From NCBI RefSeq assembly GCF_028682455.1, contig NZ_JANHLD010000002.1, positions 186,001 to 250,000 of the forward strand: a stretch of DNA of 64,000 nucleotides, read 5' to 3'. Both the position numbers and the translations under genes were made by a program. Shown in pieces: positions 9,413 to 18,244 of the stretch. Every line of letters starts with the position of its first letter. The first letter of the stretch is position 1. The notes under the pieces are model-generated. The model worked only from the letters and a program-made list of their open reading frames with translations, ran no database searches and was not told the DNA's origin. This stretch comes from Pseudomonas putida (GTDB lineage: Bacteria; Pseudomonadota; Gammaproteobacteria; Pseudomonadales; Pseudomonadaceae).

Positions 9413-10401
9413 TTAGAGCGGTTTCTCCGATTGAACTGCACAACGAAAGCTTGTACCTGGAAAATATCCATTTCTTTCTGGATTATCCACCCAACGCCTC
9501 ACGGTGCTGGCAGAAAGAACAGGGCCTTCACCAATATTGGCGCCACGGCGAATTCGCTGCGTACCCGTTTCTGGTCCGTGGGGGTTTTCGAGGGGAGAGT
9601 GGCGATAATAATCTTCACCATACCAATCATTGACCCAGTCGGTGGCATTGCCCGACAGGTTGTAAATGCCTAATGGGTTAGGAACAAACTTGTCTACTGG
9701 AAAGGTGCGACTCTCGTCGGGATGTGGAAAGTTGCGATCATAGTTCAAGCTGCCGTTATCGGTCGGAAACATCACATACCGGCCACGACTACGCGCGGCA
9801 TACTCCCACTGCGCCTCGGTCGGCAGGTCCACAGGGTAACCACTGAGTTCCCCCAGCCAACCACAATAATCCTTGGCCTCCTGCCAGCGTTTAGTCGGGG
9901 CCGGCAGGTTGGGTTGATAGAGCCACTGTAAGTCTTCGCGCTTTCGATCTTCAAGATCAAATACGGGCTTGCCTTGAGCAATAAAAATAAATCAAAATCA
10001 CCCAGTTTTGTCTGGAACTTCGACAGGTGATAGCTGCTCAGCTTGACCGGGTGAACGAAGTCATCATTGCCGCGAAAACTGATCCTCCCCATCTGATACC
10101 GATCCACGCCACAAGGCCAGTCACATAAGTCGTACGGGTTGTCATCGAACGGCCAGCCAAAGTCGCCCATCTCGAACTCGCCTCCCTCCACGAACACCAT
10201 ATTGTCCAGTGACTGCACCACGGTATTGAGCAGCTTGCTCCGTGTTTCAGCGGAGAGCTTCGGGTACTTCTGGTCGATGGTTGCAGCAATCCGGGCGACT
10301 TTGTCTGGCGAGAGTTTCTGGCTTTGGGGAAGAGGCAACGATTGCGCCTGGCAGCCGGCAAGTAGAAAAATACAAAGCGGCAAGAGTGTCAGCCTTGGCA
10401 T
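9413..10401 (-). pseudogene. FGE-fold (SUMF1-like) lipoprotein, copy 1; probable immunity protein, one frameshift
   Basis: 329-residue protein once one base is restored in the A5 run at 9983-9987. MPRLTLLPLCIFLLAGCQAQ is a lipoprotein signal with lipobox LLAGC. The rest matches the formylglycine-generating-enzyme/sulfatase-modifying fold: VFVEGGEFEMGDFG, LPTEAQWEYAARSRG, NPLGIYNLSGNATDWVNDWYG, and a GTSFRCAV end. The paired active-site cysteines of true FGE enzymes are not seen in the RIRRGANIGEGPV region, so a structural or binding role is more likely than catalysis. Its place next to a T6SS effector suggests a periplasmic immunity protein; this is inference. A second copy follows upstream. 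Confidence 0.7.
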
Positions 10402-10476
10402 CAAGGAATGTCCCTATATGAAAAGACCGTGGCCGTTTTGACGACTAGGTCTAAAGTGAGTAGTTAGGGTGATGAT

Positions 10477-10498
10477 AGCGGCGCCGAAAGGGGCCGCT
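10477..10498. terminator. Hairpin downstream of lipoprotein copy 2
   Basis: AGCGGCGCC-GAAA-GGGGCCGCT followed by ATTGTTT; equivalent to 9377-9398 with a single mismatched stem pair. It separates the two minus-strand lipoprotein genes. Confidence 0.6.
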
Positions 10499-10512
10499 AT
10501 TGTTTATGTCAC

Positions 10513-11501
10513 TTAGAACGGCCTCTCCGATTGAACTGCACAGCGAAAGCTTGTTCCTGGAAAATATCCATTTCTTTCTGGGTCATCCCCCCAGCGCCTC
10601 ACGGTGCTTGCAGAAAAAACTGGGCCTTCACCAATATCAGCGCCACGGCGAATTCGCTGCGTACCCGTTTCTGGTCCTTGGGGGTTCTCGAAAGGAGAGT
10701 GGCGATAGTAACTTTCACCATACCAATCATTGACCCAGTCGGTGGCATTGCCCGACAGGTTGTAAATGCCTAATGGGTTAGGAAAGAATTTATCAACCGG
10801 AAAGGTGCGGCTCTCGTCGGGATGTGGAAAGTTGCGATCATAGTTCAAGCTGCCGTTATCGGTCGGAAACATCACATACTGGCCGCGACTACGCGCGGCA
10901 TACTCCCACTGCGCCTCGGTCGGCAGGTCCACAGGGTAACCACTGAGCTCCCCCAGCCAACCACAATAATCCTTGGCCTCCTGCCAGCGTTTAGTCGGGG
11001 CCGGCAGGTTGGGTTGATAGCGAAATTGCAAGTCTTCACGTTTACGCAGTTCAAGGTCAAATAGCGGCTTGCCCTGTGCGATAAAAAACAAGTCAAAATC
11101 ACCTCGCGTCGTTTGGAACTTCGACAGGTAGTAGCTACTCAGCTTGACCGGATGAACGAAGTCGTCCTCACCAAAAAGGTGATCCTCCCCATCTGATTCC
11201 GATCCACGCCACAAGGCCAGTCACATAAGTCGTACGGGTTGTCATCGAACGGCCAGCCAAAGTCGCCCATCTCGAACTCGCCTCCCTCCACGAACACCAT
11301 ATTGTCCAGTGACTGCACCACGGTATTGAGCAGCTTGCTCCGTGTTTCAGCGGAGAGCTTCGGATATTTCTGGTCGATGGTTGCAGCAATCCGGGCGACT
11401 TTGTCTGGCGAGAGTTTCTGGCTTTGGGGAAGAGGCAACGATTGCGCCTGGCAGCCGGCAAGTAGAAAAATACAAAGCGGCAAGAGTGTCAGCCTTGGCA
11501 T
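10513..11501 (-). pseudogene. FGE-fold (SUMF1-like) lipoprotein, copy 2; probable immunity protein, one frameshift
   Basis: Paralogue of the 9413-10401 gene with the same length after correction and the same lipobox signal peptide. The frame breaks at a different place, the A5 run at 11173-11177; adding one base restores ITFFGEDDFVHPVKLSS. Differences from copy 1 cluster toward the C-terminus (for example FVPNPLG versus FFPNPLG, YYRHSPLENPHG versus YYRHSPFENPQG), as expected for immunity genes diversifying against related toxins. It has its own start region with an AGG-type ribosome site, and no promoter was identified. Confidence 0.7.
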
Positions 11502-11504
11502 CAA

Positions 11505-12008
11505 GGAATGTCCTTATATGAAAAATTTGATAGCCGCAGTGTATCTGTTCACTCTTGCCGATTTTAAGGCTCGACAACAGTAATTTGTAATTTCGCTAAA
11601 TTAGCGATAATTCCTAGTGCACAATAAGATATTTCCTACATCGATACCCTGCAGGTCCTGCGTACTGAAGTAATATTGATTCTCTTTCGTCGTTTCGCCA
11701 TCAACGGATAAGCCGTGCGGTCAGAGTCATGAAGCTCGTCCATGAAATACCTTGCGCCTGTAGGCGTAGTCGCCCGTATTGCGTAAGCAGCGCCGAGATT
11801 GCTTTCTGGAAAGTTCGACAGGCCGCCCGGTTTTGTGCCGGGTCATGGTGGGGGAGTGTGAGCGTGGGCCTTATAGGCAGCGTCGGGGTAACTCGGTCCC
11901 GGGAGGTCCCAAGTTTGCGTGGGAAATTTCGCTTTCGATTCGGTGGGTCAGGTAGCGTGCGGATGGATCGCCGGCAATGCCTGCCAGCAGTCCATCCGGC
12001 ACATCACG
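11505..12008. other. 504-bp stretch without an intact gene
   Basis: The first part is AT-rich. On the minus strand, 11601-11720 keeps an open tail reading HGLSVDGETTKENQYYFSTQD and ending at TAA, with no start codon in frame; it looks like the eroded C-terminus of a gene, perhaps part of the T6SS accessory cargo. I could not identify it. Nothing else is supported in the stretch. Confidence 0.35.
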
Positions 12009-12221
12009 TCAGGCTTTGAGCGCCACGTCCGGCTTTACCGCCGGCACCGGCTTGCCAATTGCCCGTTCAACCCGTTGCGCCACCAATGGGTCGTCGGCAA
12101 AGGGCATCAGGCTGACCTGATCGTCTACCTCGCAGTCATGGCCCCGTAGGCAGGCACTGGTGACCAGGTAGAAGAACAAGACGCCGCTCAGGCAATACAG
12201 TGCATACAGCCACTCGTTCAT
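12009..12221 (-). CDS. Small membrane protein paired with CcoN (PA4134-like)
   Basis: 70 residues with one N-terminal membrane segment (WLYALYCLSGVLFFYLVTSACL) followed by a polar tail containing HDCEVDD and ending in a Pro/Val-rich stretch. GAGGAG precedes the ATG. It starts 10 bases after the ccoN stop, so both are probably one transcript. In P. aeruginosa the orphan ccoN4 gene (PA4133) is followed by a small hypothetical gene in the same arrangement. The function is unknown; an accessory role for the orphan oxidase subunit is inference. Confidence 0.7.
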   Translation of the reverse strand: MNEWLYALYCLSGVLFFYLVTSACLRGHDCEVDDQVSLMPFADDPLVAQRVERAIGKPVPAVKPDVALKA

Positions 12222-12231
12222 TGGAGGCTCC

Positions 12232-13659
12232 TCAGGCGATGCGGGCGTTGTTCAAGGCCAGGTGCTCGTCGGCGACCCGCACCGTGCGCCAGGTGTTGTA
12301 GGCCATCAGCAGCATGCCGGCGAGGAAGCACGCGCCACCGATGAAGCGCACCAGGAAGCCCGGGTGGCTGGCTACCAGTGCCTCGACGAACGAGTAGGTC
12401 AGGGTGCCGTCGTCGTTGGTGGCGCGCCACATCAGGCCCTGGGTGATGCCGTTGACCCACATCGAGGCGATGTAGAGCACGGTACCGATGGTGGCCAGCC
12501 AGAAGTGCGCGTTGATCAGGCTGATGCTGTACATGCGCTCGCGACCGAACACCTTGGGGATCATGTGGTACAGCGAGCCGAAGGTGATCATCGCCACCCA
12601 GCCCAGGGCGCCGGCGTGTACGTGGCCGATGGTCCAGTCGGTGTAGTGCGACAGGGCGTTGACGGTCTTGATCGCCATCATCGGGCCTTCGAAGGTCGAC
12701 ATGCCGTAGAACGCCAGCGACAGCACCAGAAAACGCAGGATCGGGTCGTCGCGCAGCTTATGCCAGGCCCCGGAGAGGGTCATCATGCCGTTGATCATGC
12801 CGCCCCAGCTAGGCGCCAGGAGGATCAGCGACATGGCCATGCCCAGCGATTGCGCCCAGTCGGGCAGGGCGGTGTAGTGCAAGTGATGCGGGCCTGCCCA
12901 GATGTACAGGGTGATCAGTGCCCAGAAGTGCACGATCGACAGGCGATAGGAGTACACCGGACGACCGACCTGCTTGGGCACGAAGTAGTACATCATCCCC
13001 AGGAAGCCGGTGGTCAGGAAGAAGCCCACGGCGTTGTGGCCGTACCACCACTGGACCATGGCATCGGTGGCGCCGGAGTAGACCGGGTAGGACTTGAACC
13101 AGCTCACCGGGATCGACAAGTGATTGACCACGTGCAACATGGCGATCACCACGATGAAGGCACCGAAGAACCAGTTGCCGACGTAGATATGCTTGGCCTT
13201 GCGACGCAGCAGGGTGGCGAAGAACACCACACCGTAGGCCACCCAGACAATCGCCATCCAGACTGCACCGGTGAATTCGATCTCGGCGTATTCCTTGGTG
13301 GTGGTCAGGCCCAGCGGCAGGCTGACCAGCATGATCACGATGGTCGCTTGCCAACCCCAGAAGGTGAAGGCGGCCAGCTTGTCGCTGTACAGGCGCACCT
13401 GGCAGGTGCGCTGCACCGCGTAGTAGCTGGCGGCGAATTGTGCGCTGCCGGCGAAACCGAAGATCACAAGGCTGGTGTGCAGTGGGCGCAGGCGGCCGAA
13501 GCTGGTCCACGGCAGTTCCAGGTTCAGCTCCGGCCAGACCAGTTGCGAGGCGATCCAGACACCCATGGCCATGCCGACGATGCCCCAGAACACCGTCATG
13601 ACCACGAATTGTCGGACCACTTTGTAGTTATAGGCCTGCGCCTGTTGATGTGTGCTCAT
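12232..13659 (-). CDS. ccoN: Orphan cbb3-type cytochrome c oxidase subunit I
   Basis: 475-residue heme-copper oxidase catalytic subunit with about 12 membrane segments. Metal ligands are visible: [22 protein letters not shown] (CuB His), [13 protein letters not shown] (CuB His pair) and [10 protein letters not shown] (haem His). No ccoO, ccoQ or ccoP follows, so this is an orphan subunit that would combine with CcoO/P from the main operons, as shown for CcoN4 in P. aeruginosa, where such isoforms affect cyanide tolerance and phenazine use. The start at 13659 ([15 protein letters not shown]) agrees with the family. I saw no clear Anr box upstream. Confidence 0.9.
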   Translation of the reverse strand: MSTHQQAQAYNYKVVRQFVVMTVFWGIVGMAMGVWIASQLVWPELNLELPWTSFGRLRPLHTSLVIFGFAGSAQFAASYYAVQRTCQVRLYSDKLAAFTFWGWQATIVIMLVSLPLGLTTTKEYAEIEFTGAVWMAIVWVAYGVVFFATLLRRKAKHIYVGNWFFGAFIVVIAMLHVVNHLSIPVSWFKSYPVYSGATDAMVQWWYGHNAVGFFLTTGFLGMMYYFVPKQVGRPVYSYRLSIVHFWALITLYIWAGPHHLHYTALPDWAQSLGMAMSLILLAPSWGGMINGMMTLSGAWHKLRDDPILRFLVLSLAFYGMSTFEGPMMAIKTVNALSHYTDWTIGHVHAGALGWVAMITFGSLYHMIPKVFGRERMYSISLINAHFWLATIGTVLYIASMWVNGITQGLMWRATNDDGTLTYSFVEALVASHPGFLVRFIGGACFLAGMLLMAYNTWRTVRVADEHLALNNARIA

Positions 13660-14102
13660 GGCTTTTTTCCACAGTTCCTGTATGGCTCGCTCTGCCGTGG
13701 GGGCAGAGCCCTGGCGCACTGTAGGAAGCTGAAGCGATGCAAAACAGACTCAGAAACCTGGCAGAACTACGGATCAGATAAATGCCCCGTATCCATTGGG
13801 TGTGAAGCGCACTGTTATGGGCAAGGTGTGGCGAAAATACGCTGTGCTGTGTTTGCCGGCGGGTGAACTGTGGCTTTAAGCCGCAGCCCGGCGAACATGG
13901 AATTACCTTGACATCACCGTAATCGTGGACGCAGAATTTCGACAAACTTTGCGCGCAAAGTTTTAGGCGCGAGACGATAGATCGTGTCAGAGATGCGCAA
14001 TTTGCCTTGAAGCCAAACCGCTATGGGGTTTGTGCGAAGGCGCTTACACAACGGGGCGACGCCGCTGCGGCGGCAGACTATAAGAACAGAAGGGAGCATA
14101 AG
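13660..14102. other. 443-bp divergent intergenic region between ccoN and the decarboxylase operon
   Basis: No convincing coding sequence. It should hold the two divergent promoters. The 20-bp palindrome at 13944-13963 is the main recognisable element. An imperfect inverted repeat around 14029-14051 (TTGTG...CACAA) may be another site. Confidence 0.6.
13944..13963. promoter_or_regulatory. 20-bp perfect palindrome, candidate MarR operator
   Basis: AAACTTTGCGCGCAAAGTTT is perfectly self-complementary and lies 140 bp upstream of the decarboxylase start. A MarR-type regulator is the last gene of the operon; MarR proteins bind palindromes of this size in their own promoters. The assignment is inference. 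Confidence 0.55.
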
Positions 14103-15704
14103 ATGAAGCTTTCCAAGGACCTGGTTCTCCAGGCCAAAGCGACGTTCGGGACACCCACCTACCTCTATGATGAAGCCGTGTTGCGCGGCAGTTTCAATGA
14201 ATTGCGCGACGCGTTGCCCGATTGTGTGGACATCTTTTATGCATTGAAGGTCAACCCGAACCTATCGCTGGTGAAACTGATCCGCTCATACGGTGGCAAC
14301 GCCGAAGTCTGTTCGCTGGCGGAGCTGGAGATAGCCCTCAAGGCCGGTGTTACCCCCCAGGACATCATCCTGCTGGGCCCTTACAAAAAGCCCGAAGAGC
14401 ATCGTCGGGCGCTGGAAGTAGGGGTGTTCGCCATCGTGGTAGAGTCCGAGAGCGAGTTGCGCAAGTTGTCTGCCCTGGCTGGGGAGCTGGGCTGTGACGC
14501 ACCGGTCGCCATTCGCATCAACCCCAATTTCTCCGCCGCAGGCTCGCCATGGAAGATGGGCGGGCGGCCGACGCACTTCGGTATCGAAGAAGACACCGCA
14601 GTGGCCAATTTTGCCCAGTACCTGGCGTTGCCCAACATCAGGATCAAGGGCATCCACGTCTACAACGGCACCAAGATTCTCGATGCTCAGTCGGTGTACG
14701 ACAACGCCGAGTACATTCTGGGGCTGTATCGCAGCCTGAGCCGCCGCTACAACCTGGACCTGCGCATGGTCGACGTTGGCGGCGGCCTGGGTATCAAGTA
14801 CTACGAAAACGAAAAGGAACTCGACACCGCCCAGCTCAAGCAGTTGCTGGCACCCCTGTTCAACGCCTTTCATCATGAGTTCCCCCGCACTCGGATCATT
14901 CTGGAGTCAGGGCGTTTCGTTGCCGGCAAGTGCGGGTCGTTGCTGGTAACGGTCGACAACATCAAGGAAAACCACGGCAAGACCTTTGCCGTGACCGACG
15001 GTGGCACCAACTGCCACGGTGCGGCGGCCGGCAGTGGCCAGGTGCTCAAGCGCAACTTCCGGATCGTCAAGGCCACCGGCGACAATGGTGGGCCGCTGCG
15101 TGAGTACCATATCTCCGGGCCGCTCTGCAGCCCGGACGACCTGCTGGGGCGGGATGTACAGCTGGAGGCCTTGCGCGAAGGCGACCTGCTGGCGGTGACG
15201 GCTTCGGGCGCATATGGGCCCACTGCCTCGCCAACGCTGTTCCACAGCCATGGTCACCCGGCCGAAGTGGTGGTCAGCCACAACCGCTTGTTCCTTGCCC
15301 GCGCCCGCCAGAGCGCCGTGGAAATCCGCGACAGCCATACCGATGTGGCCCTCGACGAGTTGCTCGGCACCGCGACCAAGGCAGAGCCGACGCCCATTGC
15401 CCAGGTGGCCACCCAGCGCCAGCTCGCCGATATTCTGCGGGTGGTCTTGAAGCTTCCGGAACACGTCGCCATCAGTGCCGACTCGCACCTGCGCGATGAA
15501 CTTGGGCTCGACTCGCTGACTTCCATGGAGTTGCTAGTGAGCCTTGAGGACGACATCGAAGGCTTCTTCGTCAACCCGGACACCATCACGCCGGGGCATT
15601 TCAAGACCGTGGCGACCTTGGCCGGCTACATCGACGCGCATCGCCAGCTCCCTGCGGGCCGTCGAGCGCTGGAGGCTATCGAGGTGCACCATGAAGGCGT
15701 CTGA
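14103..15704 (+). CDS. Fold-type III PLP decarboxylase fused to a carrier-protein domain
   Basis: 533 residues. Residues 1 to about 430 are a LysA/ornithine-type decarboxylase: PLP lysine in DIFYALKVNPN, HVYNGTKILD, the phosphate-binding GGGLGIKYY, ESGRFVAGKCG, and the second-subunit Cys motif SGPLCSPDDLLGRD plus ASGAYGPTASPT. Residues from about 450 are a phosphopantetheine carrier with the attachment serine in LGLDSLTSMEL. The fusion resembles BtrK plus BtrI of butirosin biosynthesis, where an amino acid is decarboxylated while bound to a carrier, which suggests a tethered substrate here. ATG at 14103 has GGGAG upstream. The next gene, an adenylating ligase, overlaps by 14 bases and could load the carrier. 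Confidence 0.8.
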   Translation: MKLSKDLVLQAKATFGTPTYLYDEAVLRGSFNELRDALPDCVDIFYALKVNPNLSLVKLIRSYGGNAEVCSLAELEIALKAGVTPQDIILLGPYKKPEEHRRALEVGVFAIVVESESELRKLSALAGELGCDAPVAIRINPNFSAAGSPWKMGGRPTHFGIEEDTAVANFAQYLALPNIRIKGIHVYNGTKILDAQSVYDNAEYILGLYRSLSRRYNLDLRMVDVGGGLGIKYYENEKELDTAQLKQLLAPLFNAFHHEFPRTRIILESGRFVAGKCGSLLVTVDNIKENHGKTFAVTDGGTNCHGAAAGSGQVLKRNFRIVKATGDNGGPLREYHISGPLCSPDDLLGRDVQLEALREGDLLAVTASGAYGPTASPTLFHSHGHPAEVVVSHNRLFLARARQSAVEIRDSHTDVALDELLGTATKAEPTPIAQVATQRQLADILRVVLKLPEHVAISADSHLRDELGLDSLTSMELLVSLEDDIEGFFVNPDTITPGHFKTVATLAGYIDAHRQLPAGRRALEAIEVHHEGV

Positions 15705-17268
15705 AGTGCTGCTGCAGGATGTGCTGGAAGCACGCAACGGACTGCATCCGGACAAGGCCGCGATCATCTACGCCGATGAAACCTACACCTACGCCCAGCT
15801 CGACGAGGCCAGCGCCCGGTTGGCGGCGGGCTTGCAGGTCAACGGCCTGCAGCGCCAGAAACGGGTCGTTCTGTGCCTGGGCAACCGGGTCGAAACGGTC
15901 TGTGCCTTCTGGGGCGTGCTCAAGGCGGGGGGCGTGGTCGTCAATGTGGGGCTCGAGACACCGGCCGATGGCCTTGACTACATCGTTCGCGATGCTCAAG
16001 CCTCGGTGTTGATCACCACTTCCGAAAAAATGGCCAGCCTGCGGCCTGACACGGCGCAGCTCGCTCACCTCAAACTCGTCGTGCTGCTCGACGGCGACGC
16101 GGGCTCGACGCATGTTCAAACCTTCGAAGGCCTGCTGGGGCAGGGGGCTGGCGTGCCGCTACCCAGCGGCAACCTGGACCTGGACCTGGCAGCGATCATT
16201 TACACCTCGGGGTCGACCGGGATGCCCAAGGGGGTGATGCTGACCCACCGCAACATGCTGGCGGCGCTCGGCTCCCTGCATACCTACCTGGGCTACAACG
16301 AGACCGACAACGTGCTGTGCTCATTGCCGCTGTCGTTCGACTACGGCCTGTACCAGATGATCATGGCCATGAGCGCCGGCGCCACCCTGGTGCTGGAGAA
16401 GGAATTCACCTGGCCGATTTTCCTGATCAAGAAGATTCGCCAGTACCAGGTCACGGTGATTCCGTTCGTGCCGACCATGCTGGTACTGCTGCATGAATAT
16501 GCGCGCAAGCGCGAGGCGACCTTTCCGGACGTGCGCATGGTCACCAACACCGGTGCTGCCCTCAAGGCGCCGCATATTGCGCAGATGAAAGCGCTGTTCC
16601 CCCAGGCACAGATCTATTCCATGTACGGGCTGACCGAGTGCAAGCGTTGCACCTACCTGCCGCCGGAAGATATAGACAGCAAGCCCGGGAGTGTCGGCAT
16701 TGCCATCCCCAACACCGAGCTGTGGCTGGTGGACGATGAGGACATGCGCATCGACGAGCCCCATCAGGTCGGCCAGTTGGTGATTCGCGGGGCCACGGTG
16801 ATGGCCGGCTACTGGCGCAACCCGGCAGCCACGGCGCTCAAGCTCAAGCCTGGGCGCTATCCGGGTGAAAGCGTGCTGTATACCGGTGACTACTGCAGCC
16901 TGGATGAAGATGGCTATTTGTATTTCCGGGGCCGTATGGATCAGATGATCAAGTCCCGGGGCATGAAGGTCAGCCCCAGCGAAGTGGAGGGCTATCTCTA
17001 CGCCATCGAAGGTGTCGAGGCCGCCGCGGTGGTAGGCGTCGATCATGCGGCGGCCGGTGAGGGGCTGTGGGCCTTTGTCACCCTGGCCCAGGACTCGCAG
17101 TTGACGGTCGCCCAGTTGCTCGAACGGTGCCGGCAGGGCCTGGAGGCGCACAAGGTGCCGTTGTCGATCTCCATTGAAAATAGCCTGCCGCGAACTGCCA
17201 ACGGCAAGTTCGACCTCCAACAGTTGCATCAGCAGGCCTGCAACACCCAGATGGCGGTGGCGGGATGA
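15691..17268 (+). CDS. AMP-dependent acyl/aminoacyl ligase
   Basis: 525-residue ANL-superfamily enzyme with all core motifs: A3 YTSGSTGMPKGVMLTHRN, A5 MYGLTECKRC, A7 YTGDYCSLDEDGYLYFRGRMD, A8 KSRGMKVSPSEVEGYLY and the catalytic lysine motif LPRTANGKFD near the end. These enzymes activate a carboxylate as adenylate and transfer it to CoA or a carrier thiol. Translational overlap with the decarboxylase-carrier gene suggests the carrier domain is its acceptor. The substrate cannot be read from the sequence. The start is set by ATG 15691 with a GAGG site inside the upstream gene. Confidence 0.85.
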   Translation: MKASEVLLQDVLEARNGLHPDKAAIIYADETYTYAQLDEASARLAAGLQVNGLQRQKRVVLCLGNRVETVCAFWGVLKAGGVVVNVGLETPADGLDYIVRDAQASVLITTSEKMASLRPDTAQLAHLKLVVLLDGDAGSTHVQTFEGLLGQGAGVPLPSGNLDLDLAAIIYTSGSTGMPKGVMLTHRNMLAALGSLHTYLGYNETDNVLCSLPLSFDYGLYQMIMAMSAGATLVLEKEFTWPIFLIKKIRQYQVTVIPFVPTMLVLLHEYARKREATFPDVRMVTNTGAALKAPHIAQMKALFPQAQIYSMYGLTECKRCTYLPPEDIDSKPGSVGIAIPNTELWLVDDEDMRIDEPHQVGQLVIRGATVMAGYWRNPAATALKLKPGRYPGESVLYTGDYCSLDEDGYLYFRGRMDQMIKSRGMKVSPSEVEGYLYAIEGVEAAAVVGVDHAAAGEGLWAFVTLAQDSQLTVAQLLERCRQGLEAHKVPLSISIENSLPRTANGKFDLQQLHQQACNTQMAVAG

Positions 17269-17305
17269 GTTGTCGCGGCGCGCGATCACAGAGGAAGGGC
17301 AATCC

Positions 17306-18232
17306 ATGAGTGTGGGAAGCAGAGGCCGCGATCAAACGCTGGACGTCAACGGCAACCACTTTGCCTTGCGCACCTGGGGCAACGAAGACGCTCATCCGGT
17401 GCTCGCCCTGCATGGCTGGCTGGACAATGCGGCCTCCTTCGAACGTATCGCGCCCTTGTTGCGCGATCATTTCGTGGTGGCCCCGGATCTTGCCGGCCAC
17501 GGTCGCTCCGAACACCGTCGTGCCGACAGCGGCTATTACCTGTGGGAACACGCCGACGATATGAACGCCCTGGTCGAGAGCCTGGGCTGGAAGCGCTTTT
17601 CGGTGCTCGGTCACTCCATGGGCACGGGCGTGGCGTCGATTCTTGCGGCCATGAATCGCAACATCGACAGCCTGGTGTTCATCGATGGGATGGGGGCTCC
17701 GTTCGCAGTGCCCGAAGGCAGCACGGTCGAGCACATGCGCAAGGCCCAACGGTTGTTGCGCCTGGCATTGCGTACGCGCCTGCACGGTTTCAGCGGCCCT
17801 GAAGAAGCCCGGTTCAGCAGCCTGGAGGCTGCCATCGCCGAGCGACGCAACAGCATCGACGGCAGCCTCAGCGCAGAAGGTGCGAGGCTACTGGCGATGC
17901 GCGACCTGATCAACCTCGGTCATGGCTACCGCTGGCGTCATGACCCGCGGCTGGTGCTGCCGGAACTGCTACCGTTGACCGAGCGCCAGGCCTGCGAGTT
18001 CCTGCAACAGATCACTTGCCCGCTGCACCTGTTGCTCGGGCGCCAGGGCCTGTTCGCAGGCAGTCGATTCGACAAGCGCAAGCACGCCTTGCCCCTCAAT
18101 ACCCGGGTGCACTGGCATGACGGCGGCCATCACTTTCACCTCGATGCACCCAAGCCTGCATTGATTGCCCAGATCAGCGCTGCACTGGGGCAGGGGGCGT
18201 CAGGGTTGTTGCAACGATTAGTCAATGAGTAA
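17306..18232 (+). CDS. Alpha/beta hydrolase
   Basis: 308 residues. Oxyanion region ALHGWLDNAASF, nucleophile elbow GHSMGTG (Ser), and a late His in HDGGHHFHLDAP. In this operon it could release the product from the carrier (thioesterase-like) or process it; both are inference. GAGGAAGG precedes the ATG. It lies 37 bases after the ligase stop. Confidence 0.85.
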   Translation: MSVGSRGRDQTLDVNGNHFALRTWGNEDAHPVLALHGWLDNAASFERIAPLLRDHFVVAPDLAGHGRSEHRRADSGYYLWEHADDMNALVESLGWKRFSVLGHSMGTGVASILAAMNRNIDSLVFIDGMGAPFAVPEGSTVEHMRKAQRLLRLALRTRLHGFSGPEEARFSSLEAAIAERRNSIDGSLSAEGARLLAMRDLINLGHGYRWRHDPRLVLPELLPLTERQACEFLQQITCPLHLLLGRQGLFAGSRFDKRKHALPLNTRVHWHDGGHHFHLDAPKPALIAQISAALGQGASGLLQRLVNE

Positions 18233-18244
18233 TGGAGTACGCGC

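Larger units (their letters stand above)
9355..10420. repeat. Tandem duplication, copy 1
   Basis: A unit of about 1.07 kb holding a stem-loop and one complete FGE-fold lipoprotein gene; it is repeated almost unchanged at about 10456-11520. The halves encoding the N-termini are nearly identical and the halves encoding the C-termini have more substitutions. Confidence 0.85.
10456..11520. repeat. Tandem duplication, copy 2
   Basis: Second copy of the unit at 9355-10420, in the same orientation, including the hairpin (10477-10498, here with one mismatch in the stem) and the lipoprotein gene. Confidence 0.85.
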
